The notes under the pieces: generated by a model
What the model was told of the DNA's origin: nothing
The model's input: only the letters and a program-made list of their open reading frames with translations
Databases searched by the model: none
Translations under genes and position numbers: made by a program
DNA from: Protoeuglena noctilucae
Lineage: Eukaryota; Chlorophyta; Pedinophyceae; Marsupiomonadales; Marsupiomonadaceae
NCBI GenBank assembly: GCA_958009085.1
Contig: OY253671.1
Location: 248,001 to 312,000 of the forward strand
Direction of reading: 5' to 3'
DNA length: 64,000 nt
Shown here: positions 1 to 12,842 of the stretch, in pieces
Layout of the letters: the number at the start of each line of letters is the position of its first letter
Position numbering within the stretch: position 1 is the first letter of the stretch

Positions 1-70
1 CGCTGCGACCTGCCTTGGCACCATGCAGCCGCCCCGTCCACCGCCCCCGCTCCCGCCCCCTTACCTGCAG

Positions 71-3000
71 AACCTGCGCATCAAGAACGAGGAGGTGCAG
101 CGCGCGCTCAGCGACATCGTGGGCCTCCTCGACTCCTACCCCCGCGAGAACACCTCCACCTCGATCCCCCAGTCGGACGTCAACGAGCTCCGGCGCTTCT
201 ACTCGCGCCAGATGTACGAGTCGGTGCTGAAGGCGACCAAGATCGCCTTCTCCGCGATGAAGGAGCGCCTGGCGGGCACGGCCTCGGCCGGTTTCCTGTT
301 CGTGGACCGCCCGTTCTTTGACGTCGACGTCGAGCTCGCCGTGCCCAACATCACGCTCAGCCCGTCCCTGGAGGACATCCAGGTGGCCATCAACGTGACG
401 GCCAAGGAGGTCCTGGCTTGCTCCAAGGAGATCCAGGCCTGGGGGCCCGACTACCCCCCCAACAGCGCTTTCTTTGAGAAGCTGGCCGCAGACCGCGAGA
501 TCGTCGTCTCGGTGCTGCTGCTCACCGGCTCCGTCGAGAGCCTCAAGAAGGAGGTCAGGCGAGTGACGCGCGTGCCCTTGTGCAGTCAGCCACTGTTGTG
601 CGGTGCGGGGGGTGCGTGGCGGTGACCGGTGCTTCCCGAGACGCTCGCTTGGGCCATGCTGCGCCCGCTCTCTCTACGCCGCCGCTTTGGGAACGTGCCG
701 CGCTAAGGCCGCATGCTTCTGCCGGCACACGCCAGGGAGCTGCTTCACAAGCAGCTCGGTCATGCTGCCCTCGTGTTGCACCGACGCCTCGTGACGGCCC
801 TCTCCGCTCGGCCCGCAGGAGCTACCTGTCGATGTTTGACCGCTTCTCGTTCCTGTGGAAGACGGACATGCAGGCCGAGTACGACAAGTTCATGAAGACC
901 AACCCGTCCTTGGAGGCGGTGGAGGTGGAGCTGAAGAAGTACGACGACATTGAGCAGCAGATCACGGTCGTGGCCCCCGTCCACAACATCGGGTGCCTCT
1001 CCATCGAGACCACGCGCCTCAAGACGGCCCTCAGGTGCGGCGGCGGCAGTGTTGGCCGGCGTGCCTGCAAGTTGCGGTCCCGAGTCGGCCCGTACGCAGT
1101 GCCGGGCCGGTAGCGGCAGCCAGCGCGGTGCGTGCCTGGGTTCAAACTCAAACCCTTTCCGCTCCGCCGCTGCGTTTCGCAGGCAGGAGGCTGCGCAGTG
1201 GAAGGCCAAGTTCTCTCAGAACCTGCACGACCAGGCCCAGAAGCAGCTGGACGCGTTCATGGACTACGTGGGCCAGTCGATGAAGCAGCTGGAGAGCTAC
1301 CAGAAGAAGATCACGAAGCTCGACCTGGACGACGTGCGCAACGTCATGATGCTGCTCAACGAGGTCCGCGAGCGCGAGGCCGACATCGACAACACGATTC
1401 TGCCAATCGAGGACATGTACAACCTGCTCAACCGCTTCAACGTCCCGGTGGACAAGGAGGAGCAGGACCAGGTGGCGGACCTGAACTACTCGTGGGAGAA
1501 GCTCCGGAGGCTCGCGGGCGACGTGGCGGACCGGCTGACGGAGCTGCAGGGCGGCTACAAGCTCGACCTCATCACGCACGTGCGCGAGTTCGTAGCCGAC
1601 GTTGCCAAGTTCCGCGAGAGCTGGGAGCGCGACGGGCCCATGGTCGAGGGCCTGGACCCGATGGAGGCCAACAACAAGCTCAACCAGTTCCGCCCCATCT
1701 TCGAGGCGAAGCGGACCAAGTGGCTGCGGTACCAGCAGGGCGAGGAGGTGTTCGGGCTTCCGGTGACCAAGTACCCCGAGCTGGAGCAGACGGAGAAGGA
1801 GATCGAGAACCTGGCGAAGCTGCACGGGCTGTACGTGGAGGTGGTGGAGACGATGGAGCGGTACGGCAGCATGCTGTGGGTCGACGTGGTGGAGCGGCTG
1901 CAGGAGCTGAGCGAGACGGTGGTACTGTTCCAATCCAAGTCGAACAAGCTCCCGAAGGGGTCGCTGCGGACGTGGCCGGCGTACACGGACTGCCGGAAGC
2001 TGATCGACGACATGATGGGCGTCATGCCGCTCCTGGAGGCGCTGGCGAGCAAGGACATCCGCGACCGCCACTGGGAGGAGCTCCAGCGCATCTGCAACAA
2101 GAAGCTCAACCTGGCCGAGGACGTGCTCAAGCTGAAGGACCTGCTCGACTGCCGCCTCCTCGACCACCAGGAGGACATGGAGGACATGGTTTCTGGCGCC
2201 AGCAAGGAGGCGACGATCGAGAAGAAGCTCGCGGCGATCGACAGCGAGTGGTCGGCGCTCGAGCTCGTCTTCGCGACGTACCGCCAGCGCGGCGAGGTCG
2301 TGCTGAGTGTGTCCGACACGGCCGACCTCATTGAAAAGCTGGAGGAGGCCCAGATGAACCTGCAGGGCATGGCGACCAACCGCTACTCGCAGCCCTTCCG
2401 CGAGAGCGTGCACGAGTGGGTCGTCAAGCTCTCCACCGTGTCGGAGGTCATCGAGCAGTGGCTCACCGTGCAGAACCTCTGGACGTCGCTGGAGGTGGTG
2501 TTCGACGGCGGGGACATCGTCAAGTCGCTGCCGCAGGAGGCCAAGCGGTTCAAGACCATCGACGCGGCCTTCATGAAGGTGCGCGGGGGTCACGCGAGCC
2601 CCACCGCTGGCTGCGCTGCGCTGCAATGCAGGCGGCACGATGGACACACCTGGCCCCGCCCAGCGGGCTGCAGAGGTCGCGGATGCCTAACGTCGCTTCC
2701 CGCCCTCCTCCGCAGGTGGTGGCGACGGCGCAAGAGAACAAGAGCGTCATCGAGACGTGTTTCACGAACGAGACGCTCAAGAGCATGCTGCCCAACATCT
2801 CCGAGCAGCTGGAGTTGTGCCAGAAGGCCCTGAGCAGCTACTTGGAGGACAAGCGTGCCGAGTTCCCTCGCTTCTACTTCGTTTCGGACGCGACGCTGCT
2901 GCAGGTGCTGTCGGTCGGGTCGGACCCCGAGAAGGTGCAGCCCCACTTCGAGTCGGGCCTCTTCGACGCCGTCTCGGCCATCACGTTCGACAAGAAGGAC

Positions 3001-6000
3001 AAGACGAAGATCATCGAGATGCAGTCGCGGCAGAAGGAGGTGGTCCCGATGGAGTACCCCGTCGACGCCACGGGTACGATCGAGGTCTGGCTCCAGCGCC
3101 TGGTGGACGGGATGAAGGACACGGTCAAGGCGATCATCAAGCGATCGACGCGCGACGTGGAGTCGCAGCAGCGCGACGAGTTCATCTTCGGCTTCCCGGC
3201 CCAGGTGGCGCTCCTGGGCATGCAGCTGCAGTGGACCGGGCAGGTGCAGTCGGCCCTGGTCTCCGCCAAGACGAAGAAGGACGTCATGAACCAGGCGCAG
3301 AAGCGCGTGGGGCAGGTGCTGTCCGAGATGATCATCCTGACGACGCGCGAGCTGTCGGGCAACCAGCGCACCAACCTCGAGACGGTCATCACCGTCTACG
3401 TCCACCAGCGCGACGTCACGGACGAGCTGGTCAAGAAGCGCATCCGCGACCCGACCGACTTCGAGTGGCTCAAGCAGGCGCGCTTCTACTGGCGCCCCGA
3501 GCAGGACACGGCTGTCATCTCCATCACCGACGCCGAGTTCGAGTACTCCTACGAGTACCTCGGGATCAAGGAGCGCCTCGTCATCACGCCCCTCACCGAC
3601 ATCTGCTACATCACGCTCGCCCAGGCCCTCAACATGTGCCTCGGCGGCGCCCCCGCCGGCCCCGCCGGGACGGGCAAGACCGAGACGACCAAGGACCTCG
3701 GCAACACGCTCGGCAAGTATGTGGTGGTGTTCAACTGCGGCGACCAGTTCGACTACATCTACATGGGCAAGATCTTCCGGGGCCTCGCCCAGTCCGGCCT
3801 CTGGGGCTGCTTCGACGAGTTCAACCGCATCAACCTCGACGTGCTGTCCGTCTGCGCACAGCAGATCCTCTGCGTCCTCACCGCCATCCGGGAGGGCAAG
3901 AAGCGATTCGTGTTCACCGGTGAGCGCCGCCGCGCGACGGCCTGCTGCTTGGAAGCGCTTGGAACACTGCGCCCACGCTTGCACCTGCCGGCGGTGCCGT
4001 GTTTGCTCACCCACGGCGTGTTGACCTGCTGACCTTGCTACCCCTGCGAGCCTCTTCACTTGTTGGCCCTATGATGCGCTTGGCCCTGCCCACCCTGCTT
4101 CCTCCGCTGGCCTCCTGCCAGCTGACCCGCAGCGCGTTCACCTGCCCCCCCCTCCCCCGCCCGCGCCCGCAGATGGCAAGGAGGTGGACCTGGATCCTCG
4201 GGTCGGCTACTTCATCACGATGAACCCGGGCTACGCTGGGCGCCAGGAGCTGCCCGAGAACCTCAAGTCGCTGTTCCGTGGCGTGACGATGATGGTGCCA
4301 GACCGGTCGATCATCATGCAAGTCAAGCTGGCAGCCTGCGGGTACCAGGAGAACAAGATGCTGTCCAAGAAGTTCTTCGTGCTGTACGGCCTCTGCGAGC
4401 AGCAGCTCTCCAAGCAGCGCCACTACGACTTCGGCCTGCGCAACATCTTGTCAGTGCTGCGTACCGCCGGCGCCTCCAAGCGCGCCAACCCGGGCAAGAC
4501 CGAGGACTTCCTCATGATGCGCACGCTCCGCGACATGAACATGTCCAAGTTCGTCTCCGAGGACGTCCCGCTCTTCGAGTCCCTCATCTCCGACCTCTTT
4601 CCGACAGTCACCAACCCGGAGCGCGCGAGCTTCGACGACGTCGAGCGGGCGGTCAAGGAGGTGGCCACCGAGAACGGCCTGCAGCTGCACGGCAAGTGGC
4701 TCAAGAAGTGCACGCAGCTCTACGAGACGTACCTGGTGCGCCACGGCATCATGCTCGTCGGCCCCACCGGCGGCGGCAAGACGGCCATCGCCGAGACGCT
4801 CGCCGGCGCCCTATCCCGCGTCGACCGCAAGCACGTGATCCGCAAAATGAACCCGAAGGCCATCACGGCCCACGAGATGTTCGGGAAGCTGGACAACGCG
4901 ACGCAGGACTGGACTGACGGCGTCTTCTCCGTGCTGTGGCGGAGGGCCACGAAGGACTCCAAGTCCTTCAACACCTGGATCGTGCTCGACGGACCCGTGG
5001 ACGCCATCTGGATCGAGAACCTCAACACGGTGCTCGATGACAACAAGGTGACTTGCGAGCTTGGGAGATGCGCCCCGTCACTGGTGGCCTGCGATGTGTA
5101 ACCTGTGACATGGGACCTGTCACTCGTGGCCTGACTGTGTAGCTGCCTCACCGGCTCTCTCGCTCGCTGGCTTGTCGCTCGCTCGCTCGACCATTGGCGC
5201 TACCTGGCTCGAGTTTCCCCCTAGGCCTGCCAGCCCGCTCCGCCTTGCTGCGTCATGGCCCTTGCCTGGCCAGCCCAGCACGGCAGCTGCCACGCTGCCG
5301 CAGCCCTCTCACCACTAGTGCCCCCCGCGTCCCCCGCAGGTGCTGACGCTGTCCAACGGGGACCGCATCCTCATGACGCCGGAGATGAAGGCGATGTTTG
5401 AGCCTGAGAACCTCAACAACGCATCCCCGGCCACCGTGTCCCGTGCGGGCATCATCTACGTCTCCGACGACGAGCTGGGCTGGATGCCCATCGTGCAGTC
5501 GTGGCTGCGGGAGCGCGAGACCAAGTTCAACAGGCCCCAGGACCGGGAGAACCTCGAGCCGCTCTTCAAGCTCTACTTCGAGGACAAGGAGGTCAAGGAG
5601 CCGTCCAAGCCGGCCTACGTGATCCCGGGCCTGCCCAGCTTCGTGCGCACGGCCTGCAAGCCCGTCATCAGCAACCAGGACGTGTGCCTGGTGCAGTACG
5701 CTTTGGACTTGCTGGAGGCGATGCTGCGCAAGCCGGCCGAGGAGGGACGCCACCTCACGGCCGAGCAGTACGAGCGCCTCTTCCTCTACTGCGCCGCGTG
5801 GACGGTCGGCGCCAGCACGGGCGCCGCGGACCGCCCCCACGTGATGCACAAGCTGGCCGAGCTGGCGGAGCAGGGCAAGCGCCGCAAGCGCCACGCGCCC
5901 CTGCCTCGGCTGGAGGACCCCGAGGACACGCTGTTCGAGTACGTGGTGGACATGGAGAAGTTCGAGTGGGTCCACTGGGCCTCCAAGGTCCCCCAGTGGA

Positions 6001-9000
6001 AGTACCCCAAGGGCGTCGAGCGCCCCGAGTACGCGTCGCTGGTCATCCCGACGCTCGACTCGGTGCGCGTGCAGTACCTCATGCACGCGCTGTGCGGGGT
6101 CAAGGTCCGCGCGGGCGGGGAGGGCAGCAAGGGCCGCCCCGTGATGCTGGTGGGCGAGCCGGGGACCGCCAAGTCGACCGTCGTGACGTCGTTCATCCGG
6201 GAGCTCGACCCGGAGCGCCACACGTCCAAGATGATCACCTTCTCCTTCCTCACCAAACCCCGCATCTTCCAGACGGCGATCGAGTCGTCACTCGAGAAGA
6301 ATCCGGGCCGCATCTTCCGCCCGCCCGGCGGCAAGCAGATGGTGGTGTTCATCGATGACATCTCGATGCCCGAGGTGAACGAGTGGGGCGACCAGATCAC
6401 GAACGAGCTCGTGCGGCAGCTGTTGGAGGAGGACGGGTTCTACCAGCTGGAGAAGCCCATCGGCGACTTCAAGAAGGTCGAGCGCCTGTGGTACTTCGCG
6501 GCCATGAACACGCCCGGCGGGGGCAAAAACGACGTGCCCAACCGCCTCAAGCGGCAGTTCGCCATCATCAACGTCCCGCCGCCCTCGCGCGCCGCCATCA
6601 ACAACATCTTCGGCACCCTCGTGTCGGGCCGGTTTGACCCCAGCGCGTTCGACGCGTCGGTGGCCGAGGTGGCGGGCCGCCTGGTGCCCATGACCATCTC
6701 GCTGTGGAACGCCATCACGCGCAAGATGCTCCCCACGCCCGCCAAGTTCCACTACCTCTTCAACATCCGCGAGCTGTCCAAGGTCTTCCAGGGGGTCATC
6801 CTGGCCACCACCGAGCGGTTCCGGGCTAAGCCGGCGCAGGGCATCGTGCCCCTCGGCGGCGGCGCCGTCACCACGGCCGGCGGCTACCTCCTCGCGCTCT
6901 GGAAGCACGAGTGCGAGCGCGTGTTCGTGGACAAGCTCGTCAACGCCGACGACAAGGCCTGGGCCGAGAACAAGATCACCGAGCTGGCCGTGGAGGCCTT
7001 CGGGGCCGCGTCCGAGGAGGTGGCGCAGATCAAGGAGCCGGTCTACTTCGTCGACTGGCTCCGTGAGCCCGTGGAGGATCCCGAGACGGGAGAGATCCTC
7101 GACGCGCACCCCTCGTACTACGAGGCGGTGCGCGGGGGGCTGAAGGAGATCCGCGAGCGCGTGGAGAAGAAGCAGGGGGAGTTCAACGAGACGTCCCGGG
7201 GTCTCAAGATGGAGCTGGTGTACTTCGACGACGCGCTCATGCACCTGATGCGCATCACGCGGCTGCTGGCCATGGCGTGCGGCAACGGGCTGCTGGTGGG
7301 CGTGGGCGGGTCGGGCAAGCAGAGCCTGGCGCGCATGGCGGCGTACATCAGCGGGGCGTTCACGTTCCAGATCACCATCACCAAGACCTACAGCGAGAAC
7401 AACCTGTTCGACGACCTGAAGAACCTGTACAAGACGGCGGGCCTCAAGGGCAGCAAGGTGTGCTTCCTCTTCACGGACGCCGAGGTGAAGCGCGAGACGT
7501 TCCTCGAGTACATCAACCAGGTGCTGATGACGGGCGAGGTGGCCGGGCTCTTCCCGAAGGACGAGATGCAGGCCATCGTGGCCGACATACGCCCGGTGAT
7601 GAAGAAGATGTCGCCGCACACGGCCGACACGCCCGATAATCTGTGGAACTTCTTCATCAACCGCGTGCGCGAGAACCTCCACGTCATGCTGTGCTTCTCG
7701 CCGGTGGGCGTGAAGTTCAGCCGCCGCGCGCAGCAGTTCCCGGGGCTCATCAACGGCTGCACCATCGACTGGTTCATGCCGTGGCCCGAGGACGCGCTCG
7801 TGGCCGTGTCCGGCAAGTTCATCGGCGACTTCGCGATGGCCTGCGACGACAAGGTCAAGCGGTCGCTGCAGCGCATGATGGGCGGCGTGCACGTCCGCGT
7901 CACCAAGGCCTGCACCGAGTACTTCGAGCGGTTCCGGCGCCACGTCTACGTGTCGCCCAAGTCGTACCTGTCGTTCGTGAACGGGTACAAGGACCTGTAC
8001 GCCGCCAAGTGGAAGCACGTGATGAGCCTGGCCAGCGCCATCAACGCGGGGTTGCAGAAGATGAAGGAGGCGAAGCAGGACGTGGACAAGCTCAAGGAGG
8101 AGCTCAAGGTCATGAACAAGGAGGTGGAGGTCAAGTCGCGGCAGGTCAAGGAGCTGCTGCAGACCATCTCGGAAAAGACGACCATCGCGGAAAAAGAGAA
8201 GCAGAAGGCGAACGCGATCGCCGACGCGGCCAACAAGCAGGCGACGGAGATCGCGGCGCAGGAGGCCGAGGCGAACCGCGACCTGGCCGCGGCCGAGCCG
8301 GCGCTGCAGGAGGCCGAGCGCGCCGCGTCCTCGATCGACCCGGCCGACGTTAAGAAGGTCATGGGCATCCGCCCGGCGCCGCCGTCGCTCGTCAAGCGCG
8401 TGTTCGACTGCGTGCTCCTCCTCAAGCACAACCGCGTGGCCTCGCCGCTCCAGTACGAGATGAACGACAAGGTCAAGACGCTCGAAATGGATGGCACGGT
8501 CTCCAAGGCCACGGTCGCCACGGAGGTGCCGGTCGCGTCGTGGGACGAGTCGATGCGCCTGGACCCCGGCAAGGTGCCCGAGGACATCACCTCCTTCCTG
8601 GAGCGCGGGTACATCAACGACGAGGTCATCGAGCTCATGTACCCGTACGTGCGCACGGAGGACTTCTGGCCGCTCATCGCCAAGGGCTCCGCGAACGCCC
8701 TCGAGGGCATCTGCGGCTGGGCGCGCGCCATGGTCAAGTACTACAACGTGGCCAAGGTGGTGGAGCCCAAGCGCGAGGCGCTGCGTAAGGCGCAGAACCA
8801 GCTCAAGGCGGCGATGAAGGAGAAGGCGACCGCGGACGCGACGCTCGCGGAGGTGCAGGCGCAGGTGGACGCGCTGCAGCGGCAGTACGACCAGGCGATG
8901 AAGGAGAAGGGCGAGCTGGAGGACCAGGCCAACATGTGCGAGCGCAAGATGGACGCCGCCGCGAACCTAATCGGGGCGCTGTCCGGCGAGGAGGCGCGGT

Positions 9001-12000
9001 GGAACAAGCAGAGCGCCGAGTTCGACGACACGATCCAGCGCCTGGCCGGCGACTGCGCGCTGGCGTCGGCGTTCGTGTCGTACCTGGGCCCCTTCAACAA
9101 GGAGTTCCGCGACCTGCTGCTCAAGCGCGAGTTCTACAAGGACTGCCTCGAGAAGAACATCCCCGTGACCAAGAACATGAACGCCACGCAGTTCCTGGTG
9201 GACGACGCCGAGGTCGGCGAGTGGAACCTCGACGGCCTGCCCACGGACGAGCTGTCGGTGCAGAACGGCATCATGGTGACGCGGGCGTCGCGGTATCCGG
9301 TGCTGATCGACCCCCAGGGCCAGGGCAAGGCGTGGATCAAGAATCGCGAGGCGCGCAACCAGCTGGTGGTCACGACCATCACCGACAAGTACTTCCGCAA
9401 CCAGCTCGAGGAGTGCATGTCGGAGGGCAAGCCGCTGCTGATCGAGAACATCGAGGAGGAGCTGGACCCGGTTTTGGACCCCGTGTTGGAGCGCCGGATC
9501 ATCAAGAAGGGCCGTTCGATGATCATCCAGCTTGCCGACAAGGAGGTGGAGTTCGACCCGCTCTTCCGCCTTTTCTGCACCACGCGCCTCCCCTCGCCGC
9601 ACTTCAGCCCCGAGCTGAGCGCCAAGGTGACGGTGGTGGACTTCACGGTCACGCTCGAGGGCCTCGAGGACCAGCTGCTGGGCAAGCTCATCCTGAAGGA
9701 GCGGTCGGAGCTGGAGGAGCAGCGGAAGAACCTATTGGTCGAGGTGAACGACTACAAGAAGAACATTAAGCAGCTGGAGGAGTCGCTGTTGTACCGGCTG
9801 TCCAACTCCCAGGGCAACCTGCTGGACGACACGGAGCTCATCGACGTGCTTGCCAACACCAAGAAGACGTCGCAGGAGGTCAACACGAAGCTGCAGGTCG
9901 CGAGTGAGACGAACGAGAAGATCACGGAGGCCTGCGAGGAGTTCCGCCCCGTGGCGCACCGCGCCGCGCTCATCTACTTCCTCATCGCCGAGTTCTCGAC
10001 GGTCAACCGCATGTACCAGACGTCGCTGAGCCAGTTCGAGGAGCTCTACGACCACGGCATCGACCGGTCGGAGAAGGCCGTGATGCCGAGCAAGCGCATC
10101 AAGAACATCATAGACTACTTGACCTACTCGGTGTTCCTCTACATCCAGCGCGGGCTCTTCGAGCGGCACAAGATGATCTTCGCGCTCATGCTCACCAACA
10201 AGATCCTCGTGTCCGCGGGCGAGATCAAGCAGGCCGAGGTGAACATCTTCCTTAAAGGCGGCTCGGAGCTCGACATCAACTCGGTGCGCGTGCAGAAGCC
10301 GTCCGGGAAGGGGAAGGGCGGCGAGTCGTGGATCTCCGACACGGTCTGGCTCAACCTCGTGGCCCTGTCCGAGATGCGGGCCTTCTCGGACCAGTCGGGC
10401 ACAGGCACCAAGGGCATCCTGGACTCGGTGCGCCAGAACGAGCAGCTGTGGAACGCGTGGTACGACAAGGAGGCCCCGGAGGCCGAGCAGCTCCCCGAGT
10501 ACGCCAACCACATTTCGAGCTTCGAGCGCATGTGCCTGGTGAAGGCGTTCCGCGAGGACCGCACGCTCATCGCGGCCGAGGAGTACATCGCGGAGGCGCT
10601 GGGGCGGCAGTTCGTGGAGAGCGTGCCGCTGAACCTGGAGAAGGCCTGGGAGGAGTCGGCGGCCAGCGTCCCGCTCATCTGCATCCTCAGCCGCGGCGCC
10701 GACCCGACCAAGCTCATCTCGGACCTCGCGCGCAAGAAGAAGAAGGAGATCCTGGGCGTGTCGATGGGCCAGGGCCAGGAGATCATCGCGCGCGGGCACA
10801 TGAAGACGGCCACGGAGGAGGGCCACTGGGTGCTGTTACAGAACACGCACCTGGGCTTGAAGTACCTCAGCGAGGTCGAGGAGCTGCTGGTCAAGGAGTT
10901 GGACAAGTTCCACCCCGAGTTCCGCCTCTGGATCACCGCGGAGCCCACGGATGGGTTCCCGATCGGCCTGCTGCAGCTGTCGATCAAGATCACGTCGGAG
11001 GCGCCCATGGGCATCAAGGCCGGCATGCGGTCGAGCTACCAGTGGGTGTCCCAGGACATGCTGGAGGCCGTGCCGCGGCAGGAGTGGCGCCAGCTGCTGT
11101 ACATCATGTGCTACGTGCACTCGATCGTGCAGGAGCGCCGCAAGTTCGGCCCCATCGGCTGGAACATTCCCTACGAGTTCAACCAGTCGGACCTGTCCGC
11201 GTGCGTCCAGTTCCTCCAGAACCACCTGCTGGAGATGGAGGGCAAGAAGGCCTCGCAGCCCACCTGGGAGACGGTGCGGTACATGATCTCGGTCATCATG
11301 TACGGCGGGCGCATCACGGACGACTTCGACCAGCTCCTGATGAACACGTACGCCGACCGGTACTTCAACCAGGCCGCCATGGCCGTCGGCTACGAGCTGT
11401 TCAAGGACGTCAAGGCAGGGTTCAGCTACGTGGTCCCGGACTCCACGGAAATCGAGCCCTTCCGCGCCGCCATCGAGCTCTTCCCGTCCCAGGACAGCCC
11501 GGAGATCTTCGGCCTGCACTCGAACGCGGACCTGACCTTCCGCACGATCCAGGTCAACGACGTGATCAACACGATCATCGACACGATGCCCAAGGCGGGC
11601 GGCGGGTCGGGCGGGGAGTCGCGGGAGGACAAGGTGGACCGCCTCTGCCAGGACCGGCTCGAGAAGGTGCCGCCCGTGTTCGAGCGGGAGGACATGATCA
11701 AGAAGATCTCGAAGCTGGGCGAGCGCGAGCCGCTCACCGTGCACCTGCGCCAGGAGATCGACCGGCTCAACATCGTCATCAACCTGACGCGCAAGACGCT
11801 CCAGAACCTCCGCCTGGCCATCGCGGGCACCATCATCCTCTCCCCGGACCTCGTCGAGGCCCTCAACTCCCTCTACGACGGCCGCGTCCCTCCCATGTGG
11901 GTCGGGATGTCCTGGGAGTCTTCGGGCATGGGAACGTGGTTCTCGGGCCTCATCAACCGCTACGAGCAGCTCCGCCGGTGGCTCGACAACGGCCGGCCCA

Positions 12001-12452
12001 AGTCCTACTGGCTCACGGGCTTCTTCAACCCCCAGGGCTTCCTCACCGCCGCGCTGCAGGAGGTCACGCGCGCGCACGCGAAGACCAAGGACAAGTGGGC
12101 GCTGGACGACGTCGTCATGGAGTCGCAGTGCACGGGCAAGAAGGTCGAGTCCCTCGGCGCCGCGCCCCAGGAGGGCGTCTACGTGCACGGGCTCTTCCTG
12201 GACGGCTGCGCCTGGTCCGACCGCGACGGCCGGCTGGTCGACGCCGAGCAGAAGAAGATCGTCAACCCGCTCCCGGTGCTCCACGTCACCGGGACCGTGT
12301 CCAAGAAGCGCGAGGGGACCTACCAGTGCCCCACGTACCGCGTCAAGAAGCGGACCGGGCTCAACTACATCACCAAGTTCGACCTCCGCACGGACGACCC
12401 GGTGTCCAAGTGGATCCTCCGAGGCGTCGCTCTGCTCTGCTCCATCGATTAG
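71..12452 (+). CDS. ODA2: Outer-arm axonemal dynein heavy chain, gamma/DNAH5-DNAH8 class (5' end outside window)
   Basis: Motor heavy chain of the flagellar outer dynein arm; it hydrolyses ATP to slide doublet microtubules. Exons: 71-558, 819-1034, 1183-2578, 2716-3919, 4173-5047, 5340-12452; every junction keeps phase. The first intron uses a GC donor. The visible 3763 residues hold the tail and linker, then four Walker A loops: GPAGTGKTETT (AAA1, near residue 1015), GPTGGGKTAIA (AAA2, ~1298), GEPGTAKSTVV (AAA3, ~1667) and GVGGSGKQSLA (AAA4, ~2049). The stalk coiled coil and microtubule-binding tip lie around residue 2400. The C-terminus, with LNYITKFDLRTDDP and WILRGVALLCSID, resembles DNAH5/8 and Chlamydomonas gamma chain. 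Heavy chains are about 4500 residues, so several hundred N-terminal residues lie upstream. The ATG at 23 sits in a pyrimidine-rich stretch ending in CAG at 70, so I treat 71 as an internal exon start. The last exon is an intronless 7.1 kb. Confidence 0.96.
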
Positions 12453-12842
12453 AAGAGCCGCGGGCGCTCGCCGGGATCAGCGGCGCGTGCCGCAGCGCGT
12501 GCCGCACGGCGCCGGCCGATGCGCTATGTTTTGCCAACTGTCCTTGCCATACCCTCCGCCCCTTTTAGGAAAGGATCAGTAGCAGCACTTCACAGTCTAC
12601 CGCCCGTTTCGCAGGCGCGGCCATTGAAACGACTAGCACATCACCGATTTTGTCTGCCACAGATGTGACGATGCCACCTCGGTGGCAACGCAACATGCAG
12701 CCCGGCCCGTAATCACATCCCATTCAACCTTCCTGGCAACCCACGTAGGTCCACACAGGTAAGTCCGCCTCAGCGCCACTCAACACTCCCACTTCATGCC
12801 AAGCGAGAGCGTCTCTCACTGCGCATTGTGACCCAGCATACC
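12453..12842. other. Convergent intergenic region
   Basis: This 390 bp lies between the dynein TAG stop and the TGA stop of the pTAC3-like gene, so it must hold both 3' UTRs. I see no ORF with family signal, no RNA gene and no repeat. Confidence 0.6.

Noticed and set aside
23-70. ATG at 23 as the dynein start codon
   Set aside because: The 48 bases after it are a proline-coding pyrimidine-rich tract ending in CAG, like an acceptor, and heavy chains have several hundred more N-terminal residues.
6288-8429. 713-residue open frame antisense to the dynein motor, plus others such as 1148-2647 (-) and 10328-12568 (+)
   Set aside because: Shadow frames of a highly expressed-type, GC-rich exon. They are rich in Arg, His, Leu and Gly, show no domains, and overlap a conserved protein.
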